From NCBI GenBank assembly GCA_025200525.1, contig CM045763.1:87572131-87636130 (forward strand): a DNA stretch of 64,000 nucleotides, given 5' to 3'. This stretch comes from Camellia lanceoleosa (Eukaryota > Streptophyta > Magnoliopsida > Ericales > Theaceae). The position numbers were made by a program, and so were the translations under genes. Below the pieces are notes generated by a model. The model ran no database searches, was not told the origin of the DNA, and worked only from the letters and a program-made list of their open reading frames with translations. Below are positions 1-11,263 of this stretch, piece after piece (position 1 is the first letter of the stretch; each line of letters begins with the position of its first letter).

Positions 1-551
1 AAATCTCCAGTCCTCCCTAGCACCGAGTTGCCACCTTTCACGGCGGAAGTAGTTGTGACTGAGTCTGATAGCCCATGCCCATGTCATCAGTATCACTGCC
101 CTCGACCTCCATGGGTTATACTTTCCCAGAGGGTGAGTTGCATAGTAATGTACTAACATCAGTGGTATCACCGTCCAATAAACATCTATCAACTGCACAT
201 ATAAGAATTAATGTTGAAAAGAAAAGAAAAGAAAAAGAAAACCATGCATGCAGTATTAGTATTAGTAGTAAAACCCACCCAGTTGCTAGACTGGACAAGA
301 CTAATGATCCAAATGAGGAGATTGACATTGAGGAAGTAGAGGAGGTTTGCCAATAGGAAAGGGTGGTCGTAGCACCAACTCCAAATAAGCCAAGCACTTG
401 AAGTATCACTACTACCACTAGTACTGCTGCTAATTTGGTGAAGGAAGGAGATATAGAATAGTATGGAGGGAAGAGGAGCCAACAGTGCTATCACAGCATT
501 CTTCATGTTATTATTATGACCACTCATATTGATATTTGTTGGCTCTTGCAT
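1..551 (-). CDS. DUF1295 / steroid 5-alpha-reductase-like membrane protein, 5' part (partial)
   Basis: Two exons on the minus strand: 279-551 (ATG at 551; a second in-frame ATG at 527) and 192 down to the window edge, separated by an 86-bp intron (donor GTGGGT, acceptor TGTGCAG). Both junctions are phase 0. Exon 1 encodes a hydrophobic N-terminus with the motifs LLAPLPSILFYISFL, WCYDHP and LLANLLYFLNVNLL. Exon 2 gives VYWTVIPLMLVHYYATHPLG, then HNYFRRE and GAREDWRF, and stops in mid-domain. These motifs match what I recall of the plant DUF1295 proteins of the At1g18180 type, multi-pass ER-type membrane proteins related to the C-terminal domain of steroid 5-alpha-reductases. The substrate is not known to me. 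About 155 residues are visible; the rest lies outside the window. No frameshift is needed if the intron is used. Confidence 0.85.
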
Positions 552-2176
552 GGATAGTCCCAGGAATGACCCCCTTTATATAGATTTTTCTGTTTTATTT
601 TATTTTTTTCTCATCTGTAAAGTCAGTTGGAGAGAGAGAAAGAAAATGCAATTAATTAAAGTAATTAAGCCGAAAGAAAGATCATAAGGATAAAGGAGGA
701 GGAGGAGGAGGTGGTGGGGATACACAGCTATCATTCGGCATGATTCTTCCTAGCCATGGTCCATGATGATTGGCGGGGTAACTATTCTAAGAAAGAAATC
801 CAGATTAATCAATGCTATGAGCATGTTTGGTGTAGTGCTCTCTCATAAACTCACGAACTTAAAATAAAAATAAAAAATAAAAAAAGTAGGATAGACTTAA
901 TAAAAGAAGCATTGTGACAGCTCTGATGGTGCATGTAATGATGAGGGGTTGCATGGTATAATGAATATTTATTCGTTGGTCCATAACATCACGTAATTAT
1001 GTCTTTGATCAATTATAAATTATCATGTTTTTTTATGTTTGTCAATTATTCAATATAAAATTATGAATTTTATCCCTTTCAACAATCATAATGCATGTAA
1101 ACCACCGTCCTACTTGGACCAACTTGGGTTAATATTAATACAAAAACAATAGAGACCCCATTTTTTTTTTTTTTTTTTTGACTCTCACAACCTTCACAGA
1201 CACATGTCAGTGAGTGACAGAAAATAAAAAATAAAAAATAAAAAACAAAAAGTAAAAAGTTGACTAATCCCAATACATTGAGATAATGAAAGTAAAAAAA
1301 AAAACATCTCAACCTTTTTCCATATTCATAATACTGCCCAAATCAAATCACATCATCACATGGCTCCCACGGTATAAAATAAAAAAGAACAAAAAAGACA
1401 ACCGAAGCACTCTTTGTCCCTGAAGATCCCTCCCTCCCTCGTTAACGTCCCCATCTCATCATTGTCATCAACACTTCCGCAATCTACGCGGGCTTAACAC
1501 TGTGCTGCTCACTGCACTTTTAAGAGTAATGCTGGAAACAAAAACACCAAACACAAAATAGGACATACATATATCTCATATGGGATGGGTCTAAACCTAC
1601 ATACGGAATTCATTCCATGTGACACTGTTAGCAAAAATTCGGTTTAAGTCCAATAGACAATGATTGATTGACAGGTTTAAATAAATTTTAATAAACACAA
1701 AAAAATCAAGTTTTATGGTTGAGTTCTGTGCCTTAAATAGATTAAGGACTTCCTTAAAGGTAATTAAGTAAAGAAAAATTTGAACAAAAAAAATAAATAT
1801 ATATTTATTCAATTAAATTATCACTTTAGTTACAAGAACTCAAACAAAAACAAAGAAATGAAAAAAATAGCAATCGATAGAAAGAAGAGAAGTGGAGATT
1901 AGAAAAAGTTATGACTACTCTACTCTCAACAAATGCTAAGTTAAACTACTCTTAGATAAATATCATGTTTTGTGAATGGTGGTTGACATGATTGATGCCT
2001 CTTTGTATCTCTCGTGGCCTATTTATAGGTTCAGTCACATGACAGAAAGGGATAACCTAAGCCCACAATTTTCTCAACGAGCCTATGATTTCCTCAACAT
2101 AATACATATCTCATCTTTGATAGGAACCATTTTGCAGATTTGGTGTTTGATTTGATCTTGGCTTCTTGATCTCAGC
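552..2176. other. Upstream region of the DUF1295 gene, no gene seen
   Basis: AT-rich non-coding DNA upstream of the minus-strand DUF1295 gene. It should contain that gene's promoter and 5' leader, but I cannot fix a TATA box or start site. A T-run lies near 1161-1178. A pyrimidine-rich stretch near 1420-1445 could be a leader. The short ORFs here are low complexity and not credible. Confidence 0.6.
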
Positions 2177-2950
2177 AAGGGGTTGTTTGGGGTGTCCTAA
2201 ATAAGTGCACTTTTTGTCTTTTTGGACTAAAAAGTTAAGAAAAAAAAAATATTTGGGTTAACTTCTTGACTTTTTATAAAAAAATATGTATTAAAATATT
2301 ATATAAATAAGTATGTAGGAGAAGTTAGTGGAGTAGGCATACAGGTTGGTAGGGTAGTGGGTTGGTTAGGAGATGGGAAATGATTGCCTCATTTTCGAAC
2401 TTAAATTGGAAAGTGTTGTTCGGTCCGTGGGGGCTCACCACAGGTCTCGTTTTGATAATCGGAACCGTTAATGTATAGAACTTGTCGAGTACTATGTGTT
2501 TATAAAAAATCACGTTGATTGGATATCGATAGCTATCTGATCGTGATAATTTTTTTTGTCAACTGTTAACTATAACACCATCCATTTTTTATACAAAACT
2601 GGTTTGATCATATAGTTAGCGATATCCGATCAACGTGATTTTTTACAAGCATATAGTTCTGGACGAGTTGTACACATTAACGGTTCGAATTGTCAAAACG
2701 GAACCCGTGGTGGGCCTTCACGGGCCCAACATATACGTCCAACTTAGTGATTTTATATATGTAAAAAAAATTTAACTGTCACGATACTAAAGGGGTCAAT
2801 TAAGTCCCGAAAACTGTGTAAAGTTGGTTTGATTAAAATATTATGTATATTAATTTTATTTTATTTTAATTTGTGAATAGTGATAACTCTTTTGCTTTTT
2901 TTGTAATTTTTTTGACTTTTTGGATTTTTTGAAACACCTCAAATTAGGCC
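2177..2950. mobile_element. Foldback (long inverted repeat) MITE-like element
   Basis: Positions about 2410-2545 and about 2600-2735 are imperfect reverse complements, with a centre near 2570. Shared blocks include AACCGTTAATGT, TCACGTTGAT and GGATATCG. Outside these arms, runs with ACTTTTTG (near 2208 and 2910) suggest the inverted symmetry continues to about 2180 and 2950. No coding capacity. The outer limits and target-site duplication were not resolved. Confidence 0.6.
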
Positions 2951-3100
2951 TAACTCTCAAATTGTTCAATTACTAACTTTTTAGCTCTCCATTTAACATG
3001 TCATCATGCCACGTCCTTAACATATCTATCATACCACGTTAGCATGTCTGTCAACAGAAATAATAATAATAAAAACAAATGTAGTCAAAGTTATTTTTTT

Positions 3101-3116
3101 GAAAATAGTTTATGAT
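3101..3116. repeat. Left 16-bp target-site duplication of the LINE
   Basis: GAAAATAGTTTATGAT is repeated exactly at 5779-5794, directly after the A-run that ends the LINE. Confidence 0.93.
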
Positions 3117-5778
3117 GACATGTGAAACAGTTCTTGGATAAAATTGAAAATCCTGAGCATGTGAAACAGTTCAAACCCATTAGCTTATGTAATGTGTCCT
3201 ATAAAATCATCTCCAAAATTATTGTTAGTAGAATCAGACCCTTCCTGGATAAAATTGTGCAACCTAATCAAAGCAGCTTCATTCCTGGTCGTAATAGTTG
3301 TGATAACATTATTCTGTCTCAGGAGATTTTACATTCTTTGAAGCTTAGAAAGGGTAAGAAAAGGGATATGATTCTTAAAATAGACTTGGAAAAAGCCTAT
3401 GATAATATTTCTTGGGATTTGTTTAAGCAAACTTTGGAGGAATTTAACTTGGATAGAAACTTTATTGAGCTTATTATGTATTGTGTCACCTCTGTGAGCA
3501 CTGCTATCATTTGGGATGGTGAACCCCTGCAAGAGTTTAAACCCCAAAGAGGATTGAGGCAAGGTGACCCCCTCTCCCCCTACCTGTTTGTTCTTTGTCT
3601 TGAAAGGCTGTCTTATATGGTTAGTCTTAAAGCTGAAGAAAAAAGTTGGAAAGGTGTGGAAATTTCTAGAAGTGGGCCTAGTCTGACTCATCTTCTTTTT
3701 GCTGATGATCTTATGCTTTTCGGACAGGCTACTACAGCCACTTGTGAGACCATTAGAGATGTCATGAATGAATTTTGCAGTATTTCTGGTCTGAGAATTA
3801 ACCCACGTAAGTCTAAGCTCTTTATCTCACCTAATATTGATGGCAGAAGAGCTAGAGAGCTGAGTACTATATGTGGGATCCCACTCACTCTGAATCTAGG
3901 GAATTATTTGGGGGTGCCTCTATTGCATGGTAGAATGAACAGAGGATTATTCACTGATATTCTGATTAAAATGCAAAAAAGACTGTCTGGGTAGAAAGCT
4001 TCTACCTTATCCATGGCTAGTAGAGCTACCCTCATCAAATCTGTTACTTCTGCTATCTCTAATTACACTATGCAAACTATGTTATTACCTATATCTGTCT
4101 GCAATGACATTGATAGGCTCAACAGAAATTTTCTCTGGGGTCATTCTTTGGAGAAGACCAAAATCCATCTTCTGAAATGGGATGTGGTATGCACTATAAA
4201 AAAGAAAGGGGGTTTAGGGATTAAAAAAGCTAAAGACCAGAATCTAACCTTGATCTCTAAACTAGGATGGCATCTAGTCAGTAACAGAGGTGGTCTATGG
4301 TGTGAGTTTCTGAAAAATAAATATTTAAAGCAAACTTCATTCCATGATTGGAAAAAAAGGAAAAATGCTTCTTATGTTTGGAAAAGCATTTTGAATGCCA
4401 TGCTTCTTTTGAGGAAAACTGTGAAATGGGAAGTGGGTGATGGGCAATCTGTCAATGTTTGGAAGGATTGGTGGTGTGGAACTAGTTCCTTTGAGGCTTC
4501 TATCTTAGTGACTAATCCTCCCTCCCAGAACACTTTCTTAGAATGTGCTAATGTGAGAGAGTTGCTGGGAGAAGATGGTAACTCGGATGAGCCTCTTGTG
4601 AATTCTATGTTTGCACCTCACTTGGCTAATATTATCTTGCATACTGCCCCTTCAAGAAACCTGAACAGGGATCTCCCTCTGTGGAAGGGGACTCCAAATG
4701 GGACTTTTTCTGTCTCTGCTGCTTATGAGGCTATTTTGAATACTAATAACATTGAAGAGGAATGGAACTGGTTGTGGAAACTCAGAATACCCCACATACT
4801 TAAAGGTTTCTTATGGATTGTGAAGCATGGCAAGCTGCTCACTAACCACATGAAACTAAAAAGAAATTTAACTCAGGATGCTAAATGCCCCAGCTGTGCT
4901 AAGACTGAGGACATTCAACATCTGTTTAAAGACTGTTTTAAGGCCAAAGAAGTTTGGCTTGCTTTGTTCAACAGACAGCAGTACTTTGATATGAGAAGGA
5001 AAAGTTGGATAGAATGGTTCATGAGCAATGTGAAAAATAAAGCTCATTTTAATGCTGACCTCTCTTGGTATCTAATGTTTATTGTATCTTTGTGGAAGAT
5101 CTGGGAAAACAGGAATTTGTTTGTGTTTGAAGGAAAAACCACTGGCTACCAAGAGAGTGTAAATTTCATTTTAGTCTACTCTAGAGAAATTCATATAGTT
5201 TTCCTCAATTCTGTTCCTGTCTCTAGACCAGCTTACCAAATTGTCTCTTGGATTTACCCACTTGCAGGAAAGCTGAAGCTCAACACTGATGGAAGTAGGA
5301 AAATATGAGGAAGTGAAGGCTTTAGAGGTCTGGTTAGGGTTGAAAAAAGGGCATGGGTTTGTGGCTATTATGGCAGACTTCAACCAGGGACCAGCCTGGA
5401 AGCAGAGCTTTGGGTAGTGTACAAAGGATTGACAGTAATCCTACAACAAGGGTTAAATGATGTGATTATTGAGACAGATGCAACCCAAGTTGTGCAACTG
5501 ATGGAGGAAGACATAGCTGAAAGCTACCCTTTCAAGAGCCTTGTAGAGGATACAAAATTTTTGCTCAGAGGCTGCAACTGTACAGTACAACATGTTTGGA
5601 AAGAAGGTAACCTGTGTGCTAACACTCTTGCCAAACTTGGAGCAGCCCAACCAGAGGATATGCTGGTAGTGCGAGAACCCCCATCCGAGATCAAAAGTTT
5701 ACTTGTTGCGGATATGTTAGGTCGTTCTATGGAACGGGCTTAGTCCTTTGTTTTTATTTCCGATGTAACCAAAAAAAA
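3117..5778 (+). mobile_element. 5'-truncated L1-type LINE
   Basis: A 2.66-kb plant L1-type non-LTR retrotransposon, flanked by the 16-bp duplication GAAAATAGTTTATGAT (3101-3116 and 5779-5794) and ending in eight A's. The endonuclease and the first ORF are missing: the element starts inside the reverse transcriptase, just before the motif FKPISLCNVSYKIISK. The order is RT core, zinc-binding RT region, then an RNase H-like domain. At the 5' junction the 15-mer CATGTGAAACAGTTC occurs twice (3119-3133 and 3158-3172), a small duplication created at the truncated end. The element is dead because of truncation and stops. Confidence 0.95.
3122..5743 (+). pseudogene. LINE ORF2 remnant: reverse transcriptase, zf-RVT, RNase H
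   Basis: Open from 3122 to a TAG at 3992-3994. That TAG stands where a tryptophan is usual (LSG*KASTLS), and the same frame resumes to a TGA near 5306. A frameshift follows, and the RNase H part continues at 5417-5743. RT motifs seen: FIPGRNSCDNI, DLEKAYDNISW, QRGLRQGDPLSPYLF, and the catalytic FADD at about 3700. The zinc-binding region near 4860-4920 has CPSC and IQHLFKDC. The RNase H domain opens with LNTDGS and later shows IIETDA. There is no endonuclease domain. It would have served target-primed reverse transcription; this copy cannot. Confidence 0.93.
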
Positions 5779-5794
5779 GAAAATAGTTTATGAT
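5779..5794. repeat. Right 16-bp target-site duplication of the LINE
   Basis: Exact copy of 3101-3116, immediately after the terminal A-run of the LINE. Confidence 0.93.
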
Positions 5795-6458
5795 TTCAAT
5801 CCACAAACCATAATCGAACTTGATCATAATTAATAAGCCACAATCGACAGAAAAATAAAATGTGGTGCCAACAAAGACATATATATTTCATTCTATGTTT
5901 TGTATTTGTATTCCTAGATTGTTAAACATAATACAAAGTACACTAACACTCTCCTTGGATCGGATGATGAGAGGGTGAAAGAAGAAAAAAATTTGTATTT
6001 TCTCAATATCATATTTGGATGAGTGAGAAATTAAAACATGTGAAAGAGTGATACAAGAACAATCTTGATATTATAAATATTTTGCAACCAATCAATTGTT
6101 CTCACAAAATCTCATCACTTTTGGTGAGAAATAGAATAGACTTAGTAAGATAATTTTATTTTTTTCATCATTTCTTATAATTTCTTAGTCAATTGATAAA
6201 TCAAAAAAAAAAAAAAAAATTCACTTTCTCATTATTTCTTACCAAATCGCCATATATCCAAATGATTTTAAAGGAGAGCAACAACTTTTCCTAACTCTGT
6301 CATGCATAGTGGGTACATAAACGCATTACTAACTTATTATAAAATAGCTATTAGTATCGATAATGATACAATATGAACACGTATATATAAATATAAAAAA
6401 AAATTAAAAGTAAACTATGAGTACGATTTCCTAAAAAAATATTTTATTTTTATTGTAG
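5795..6458. other. AT-rich intergenic stretch, possible MITE
   Basis: No gene. CTCTCCTT near 5950 and AAAGGAGAG near 6270 are opposed and flank AT-rich sequence of about 330 bp with loosely mirrored text (TTTGGATGAG versus TATCCAAATG). This could be an old TIR element, but the ends are not clear. Confidence 0.35.
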
Positions 6459-6565
6459 AATAATACAAAATTAGTTAAATAATTTGTTTGATTTGGATCC
6501 AACCTATAGTTCACTTTAATGCCAAAACTATGGTCTAAATCAAAATTAAATTTCTTCATATTAAA

Positions 6566-6567
<2 letters not shown>
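6459..6567. repeat. Copy 1 of a direct repeat, split by a TIR element
   Basis: This 109-bp stretch plus the bases after 7938 match 8329-8461 in direct orientation (shared: AATAATACAAAATTAG, AACCTATAGTTCACTT, CCAAAACTATGGTC). Copy 1 is interrupted by the element at 6568-7938; copy 2 is not. Confidence 0.88.
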
Positions 6568-6598
<31 letters not shown>

Positions 6599-7938
6599 AC
6601 TTTAATTACAGGGACCTTCCTTGTAGTTTCAAAAATAACACTGATCTCTCTTACTTTTGAAAATAATACAGAGATTCCCTTTTCTCATTAAAAGAACATG
6701 AACGACGTTAACTTGACAACTGAATTGACCATAATACCCTTGAACCATATTGTAAAAAGACAAAACTGACCCTTCAAGCCCCATTCTCTTTCTCTCGCCT
6801 TGGCAGTTCCCTTCTCTCAACTTGGTAGTTCTCTTCAATCTTCAACCTAGTTTTTCAATCTTTTTAGTTAATTTCAGTTGAATCCCAAACACAACAAATA
6901 TATATATATATATATAGATTTAGAGAGAAGTAGGGATTAAGAATTAGGCAAATTAGAGGGAAGAGGGTAGTGCGAAACCCTAACCCTCAGTAGAGTGCGG
7001 CGTAGTAGTGGAGCTTGGTGAGAAAGTGCAACTCACGAGGAATCGGAGCCGCTGTACAAAAGGTGGCGACGACGCTACAAGAAAGATAGCAAAAAGAAGA
7101 GAGAAAGGAGGAGAGAGAGAGTCACACTCTATCTCATCGTCGGTTGCGCAGTCGGATTAGGAATCGGAGCCGCTATACAAGAGGTGGCAACAGCTCTATA
7201 AGAGAGACGACGAAAAAATGAGAGATAAGAGAAAAGAAGAGAGAGAGAGAAAGTCGCCCTCTGCCCCGTTGTTGGTCGCGCTTCAGACTCTAGCATCATC
7301 GGTCGATCAGCATCCTCTGTCGCACCAGCACGCGCCACTGCTGTAGAATCGCGACCAGAGCAAAAGAGTAGTGGTGAGGTCAGCACCATGCATTAGAGCC
7401 AGAGAGAGATCTATGATGGTGAGTGGCTTTGGGAGGTTCTCGATGGGGACGAGATCAAGTTTTTTTGTGATTGTAATTGTGATTATTTTGTTAGATTTTG
7501 CGATTGTGTTGTCATCTTCTGTCGAGGCAGCAGAATATGACAGTGGCGGCTATCGTGTCCCAGTCGACAATTCGGAGGTAGCCCTGTTGGAGAGCATACC
7601 ACCGTTTGCGATAGGCGTCGATCAGAGCTAGGGTTTAGGGCAGAGCATAGAAAAAAAGTGAGATGGAAGATAGATGGAATGTATGTGTTTATATATATAT
7701 ATATATGTATGTATGTATGGGTAAATTACACTTACCTCATCTGAAGGGTATTATTGGAATTTGATGAATAATTATGGATGACATTAGCATAATCTATTTG
7801 AATTTAGACGGATGAGTAACATAAGGAGATCTTTGTATATTAGTTTCAAAAGTAAGATAGGTTTGTGTTATTTTTGAAATCACAGGGGAGGTACCTGTAA
7901 TTAAGGCAAACCTCAAGGGAGGTCAGTGTAATTTACCT
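6568..7938. mobile_element. Mutator-like non-autonomous TIR element with 9-bp TSD
   Basis: Ends are GGGTAAATTACACTGACC and its reverse complement at 7921-7937; the TIR similarity continues further in (CTCCC, then TTTCAAAAATAACAC against GTGTTATTTTTGAAA). The 9-bp duplication TATTAAATA lies at 6559-6567 and 7939-7947. The interior (about 6780-7640) is much more GC-rich than its surroundings and has short ORFs with no recognised domain. It may be captured host DNA (Pack-MULE style), but I cannot name a donor. Confidence 0.85.
7033..7278. repeat. Imperfect tandem duplication inside the TIR element
   Basis: Two units of about 120 bp each contain GGAATCGGAGCCGCT, then TACAA, AGGTGGC and a purine-rich run of AGAGAGAG, and each ends near GTTGGTCGCG or GTCGGTTGCG. 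The unit might encode a small repeated peptide, but the frames are not maintained. Confidence 0.65.
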
Positions 7939-7947
7939 TATTAAATA

Positions 7948-8328
7948 ACTTACAAATCAAATTTAATTTCTGAGCGAATTACACTAACAGTCCCTATAGC
8001 TTGGGGCTCATATCACTTTGGTTCTTGACTTTTCAATTGTGACACATTTGACCATGAATTTTGAATATTGTTCTAAATAATGACAATTGAAAATACCTTT
8101 GCTCAATTTCAAGGGCAAAATCGCCAATTTGATAAAATCTAAACTAATTTGACAAAAATAAATGTCAAAAAATTATTTTTTGAATTTTTAAAAATAATTT
8201 ATACCCACCAAAGATAAAATTATATAAAATTGATAAATCTTTTAGACATTTATTTATCTGTTTTTTTTTTATCAAATTAATTTTTATTATGAGTTTGGAT
8301 GATGATCATATAATGAGTGATTAATATA
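7948..8328. other. AT-rich stretch between the two direct-repeat copies
   Basis: Starts with the remainder of repeat copy 1 (to about 7969). Then follows GCGAATTACACTAACAGTCCC, which resembles the end of another TIR family, and AT-rich text. No gene. Confidence 0.4.
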
Positions 8329-8461
8329 GAATAATACAAAATTAGTTAAATAATTTATTCGATTTAGATCCAACCTATAGTTCACTTTAATGCCAAAACT
8401 ATGGTCTAAACCAAAATTAAACTTCTTTATATTAAATAACTTTCAAATCAAATTTAATTTT
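8329..8461. repeat. Copy 2 of the direct repeat (uninterrupted, empty site)
   Basis: Matches 6459-6567 joined to 7948-7969. TATTAAATA appears once here, at 8430-8438, where copy 1 carries the 1371-bp element. It therefore shows the pre-insertion state. Confidence 0.88.
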
Positions 8462-9032
8462 TTTTACAAAATGATTTACAACTTGAAGATCGACTTTGCA
8501 CAACGGCTGGCATTACTTCATCTCAAATTACAAAGTTATCCTTAAAGGTAGTTTCATGTTGTTTGCACAAAAACATCTCCCATCTCTCATTCGTTTTTTT
8601 ATCTCTCAGTGCACCCTACGTCCTGATTCTTTGGAGTTCAATTTTTGTAAGTGTTCATATAGTGATTTGAAATGGTGTCGTTTTGCTTAAGAGAAAAAAA
8701 TAATAAAGAAAATGGATTGTAGAGCCATCTTTGGTGCCCCGCTTGGCCAACAAAGCCATCTTTGACACCCTCTCTTCGTCATCGTCGTCTTCCTCCTTCT
8801 TCTTACATTTCTTTTTCTTTTTTTTTTTCTTCTTCTTCTCTCTCATATTCCTTCTCCCGCCTCAAAATCCTAGATCTAGAACACATCACCATTCCACAAC
8901 CATCAACATCCCAAATTCAAATTGTGACATTGTCAATGGACAAAGAGCTTGGTGGCGGCGATTCTAGTAAAGGGTTTGTATAAGTTGGTGGCGATGATCG
9001 CAGTTAGGGTTTACGAGTATAATGTAATATAT
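8462..9032. other. Intergenic stretch with a pyrimidine-rich tract
   Basis: No convincing gene. A long C/T and T tract runs about 8765-8865 and produces artificial Ser/Phe-rich reading frames. GCCATCTTTG is repeated at about 8725 and 8755. Confidence 0.5.
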
Positions 9033-9185
9033 TAAAATATTGGGTAAATTACATTGACCCCCTCCCTCCGAGGTTTGATCCAATTACATTCCACCCCCGA
9101 TGTTCTAGAAATTACGTTCCCACCCCTTTGGTTAATAGTCTTATTTCAAAAACCCCCTACTTATATAAAAGGCAACAACTCTTAC

Positions 9186-9984
9186 ACTATGTTTGGGAAT
9201 CTCAGAGAGAAAAGAAAATAAATGATTACTTAAGTTGTAAGAGAAAAGAAAAGAAAAGAAATGATTGTGATTTCTCTTCTTTTTGTTTGGATAATGAAGA
9301 AATAAAAGAAAAGAAATGATTGTTATTTCTCTCCTTTTTGTTTGAATAAGGAAGAAATAAAAGAAAAGAAATGATTGTGATTTGTTTTATTCTTGTTTGG
9401 TTAGATTTCATTAAGAGAAAAGAAAAGAAATTATTTTATGTTATATTACTAAAATAACCTTTTTATATTTTCAATCATTTTATTTCTTGGGTAAATTATA
9501 CTGACACCCCTTGAGGTTTATGTTTATTACAGTTCCCTTCTTCACATTTGGGAAATTACACTGACTCTCTATTAATTTAATTTTATGTATGATGATCATT
9601 ACGGTGAGGGGGGAACTGTTATGAAACTTTGAACCTCATGGGGCAATTGTAATGAAACTTTAAACCTCAGGGAGGGGGATGTAATTTTCAAAAGGTGAGG
9701 GGAAAAACTGCAATAAACATAAACCTTAGGGGGTTTCAATATAATTTACCCTTATTTCTTTTATTTTGATAGAGATAAAATTGGTATTATGAAAATAGTG
9801 GTTTCTTTTCTCTCTCAATTTCTTCACTTTTGGAAAGATTGAAAATGAGGTTTATAAAATAAATAAGTTTCTCTCAATTTCTTTCCATTTCTCTCCACTT
9901 AGGTTACCCAAATAAGTAAGAGAAATACATATCTCTCTATTTCTTTTCTTTTCTCTCCAAATCACTCAATCCAAACATAGCATT
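9186..9984. mobile_element. Inner TIR element with CTATGTTTGG-type ends
   Basis: ACTATGTTTGGGAATCTC near 9186 and its near mirror (CCAAACATAGCATTAG) near 9970-9984 both adjoin AGAGAGAAAAGAAAA or its complement. The 'CTATGTTTGG' end is typical of plant hAT-like MITEs. It carries three tandem units of about 65 bp (9240-9410) built on AAGAAATGATTGTGATTTCT. TSD not resolved. Confidence 0.6.
9489..9751. mobile_element. Innermost 263-bp MULE-type MITE
   Basis: Ends GGGTAAATTATACTGACACC and ATAATTTACCC, with the 9-bp duplication TTATTTCTT (9480-9488 and 9752-9760). It sits inside the element at 9186-9984, which sits inside 9042-10211. Confidence 0.85.
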
Positions 9985-10220
9985 AGTAGAAAAACAGAGA
10001 AAATTACATTAAAAAAAGAAAGCAAAGCAAAGGAAAAAGGGAAAAAAAAAATACAGAAAGTAAAGTAAAGCATGAAAAGAGAGAGTATGAGTTTCATATT
10101 TTCATTTCGTCTAAATAATTACAATAACAGAGAGGTTAGTGTAATTTTCTAAACGTTATGGGGTGATATGTATTAAATTTAAACCTCAGGGGGTGTAAGT
10201 GTAATTTACCCTAAAATATT

Positions 10221-10741
10221 ATGAAAAATGAGTTTTTGGGTTTGACTTTTTTGGATTAAGTTTTTTAAAAATTGAGTTTTTTGGTTTTGTATTTTTTTGT
10301 TTTTAATGAATTTTTTTAAAATTTTAAACATTTTTTTTACTTTTTTAAATGCACTTCACTTAGATATATCTAAAAAGTAAAAAATTTGTAAAAAAATTAA
10401 TAAATACATAAAAATACAAAAAAAAAAATGTACTGAATTCTTGTTTGTTTTTTTTTTTTTTTTGTGTATTTTTGTTATTTAGTGAATTTTTAAAAGGTTT
10501 TTTTCACAAATTTTTTACTTTTTAGGTATATTTATGTAAAGTATGTCTAAAAAGTAAAAAAAAATTACTGAAAATATTTAAAAAATTCAGTAAAAACAAA
10601 AAAAAAAACACGAAAAACAAGAAAGTAGAATTTTCTAAAAATAGTTTTTGGAAAAATGGAACCAAAAAAAAATGGTAATTTTTGAAAATTATATTTGGTG
10701 TTCATTTTCTTAGAACAAATATGATTTAAACATATAGTTAC
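10221..10741. other. AT-rich foldback stretch
   Basis: Long A and T runs with mirrored text on either side of about 10450: CTAAAAAGTAAAAAA, TTTACTTTTTAGGTATA and AAAAATTCAGTAAA against TTTAGTGAATTTTTA. Probably a degenerate hairpin element. No gene. Confidence 0.45.
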
Positions 10742-11160
10742 CAAACCTTAAGTCTCATCAAATGGAATCAGCTACATGAAACATTCTTTTCTACTTGACT
10801 TTATCAAAGGCAAATTGGTTAGTCAAATTAAGAAAAGTATATATCTATTTACTGCACTAGTTCACGTCAATGTAGGTATGTCCTTTCTTTTAACACTTTT
10901 CTCTACCGTTACTGTGTTCCATCCCTTCACTACTGCTTTCGTTGGCCTCCATTGTTTATGACCAAAGCATTTCAATTTATTTTCTTTCAACTTATCTTCT
11001 ATCAGTGCTACTCCTACCAATTCACGATTATACTTATCCTAACTCTATCTTTTTTAATTTTACCACACATCCACTTTAGCATCCTCATCTCAGCAACACT
11101 CATCTTATCGATGTCCAATAATCTTAATTTTTTGCATGAATATTCCACCAACGAGTTCTA
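10742..11160 (-). mobile_element. RTE-type LINE 3'-end fragment
   Basis: Reverse-strand similarity to 32785-33125 in this window: CCTTAAGTC, ATGGAATCAGCTACATGAA, TTGGTTAGTCAAATTAAG, TCTATTTACTGC and CTTATCTTCTATC are shared. In the other copy the reverse strand encodes the end of an RTE-type reverse transcriptase. This copy is more decayed and has no useful reading frame. Confidence 0.7.
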
Positions 11161-11263
11161 AAAAGTGAATAGTTTATATTACCGAAATCAACCCTAAAAT
11201 AGGCCTATCAAGGTCAAATATTATCTCAAATTGGGATGACAATTTGAGATAAACCAAATTTAT

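Larger units (their letters stand above)
9042..10211. mobile_element. Mutator-like TIR element (outer layer of a nest)
   Basis: Ends GGGTAAATTACATTGACC and GTGTAATTTACCC (10199-10211), flanked by the exact 9-bp duplication TAAAATATT (9033-9041 and 10212-10220). It belongs to the same end family as 6568-7938. It contains at least two more elements. Confidence 0.85.

Noticed and set aside
8655..8983. Serine/phenylalanine- and lysine-rich frames
   Set aside because: Produced by a pyrimidine tract and T-runs; no domain and no codon structure.
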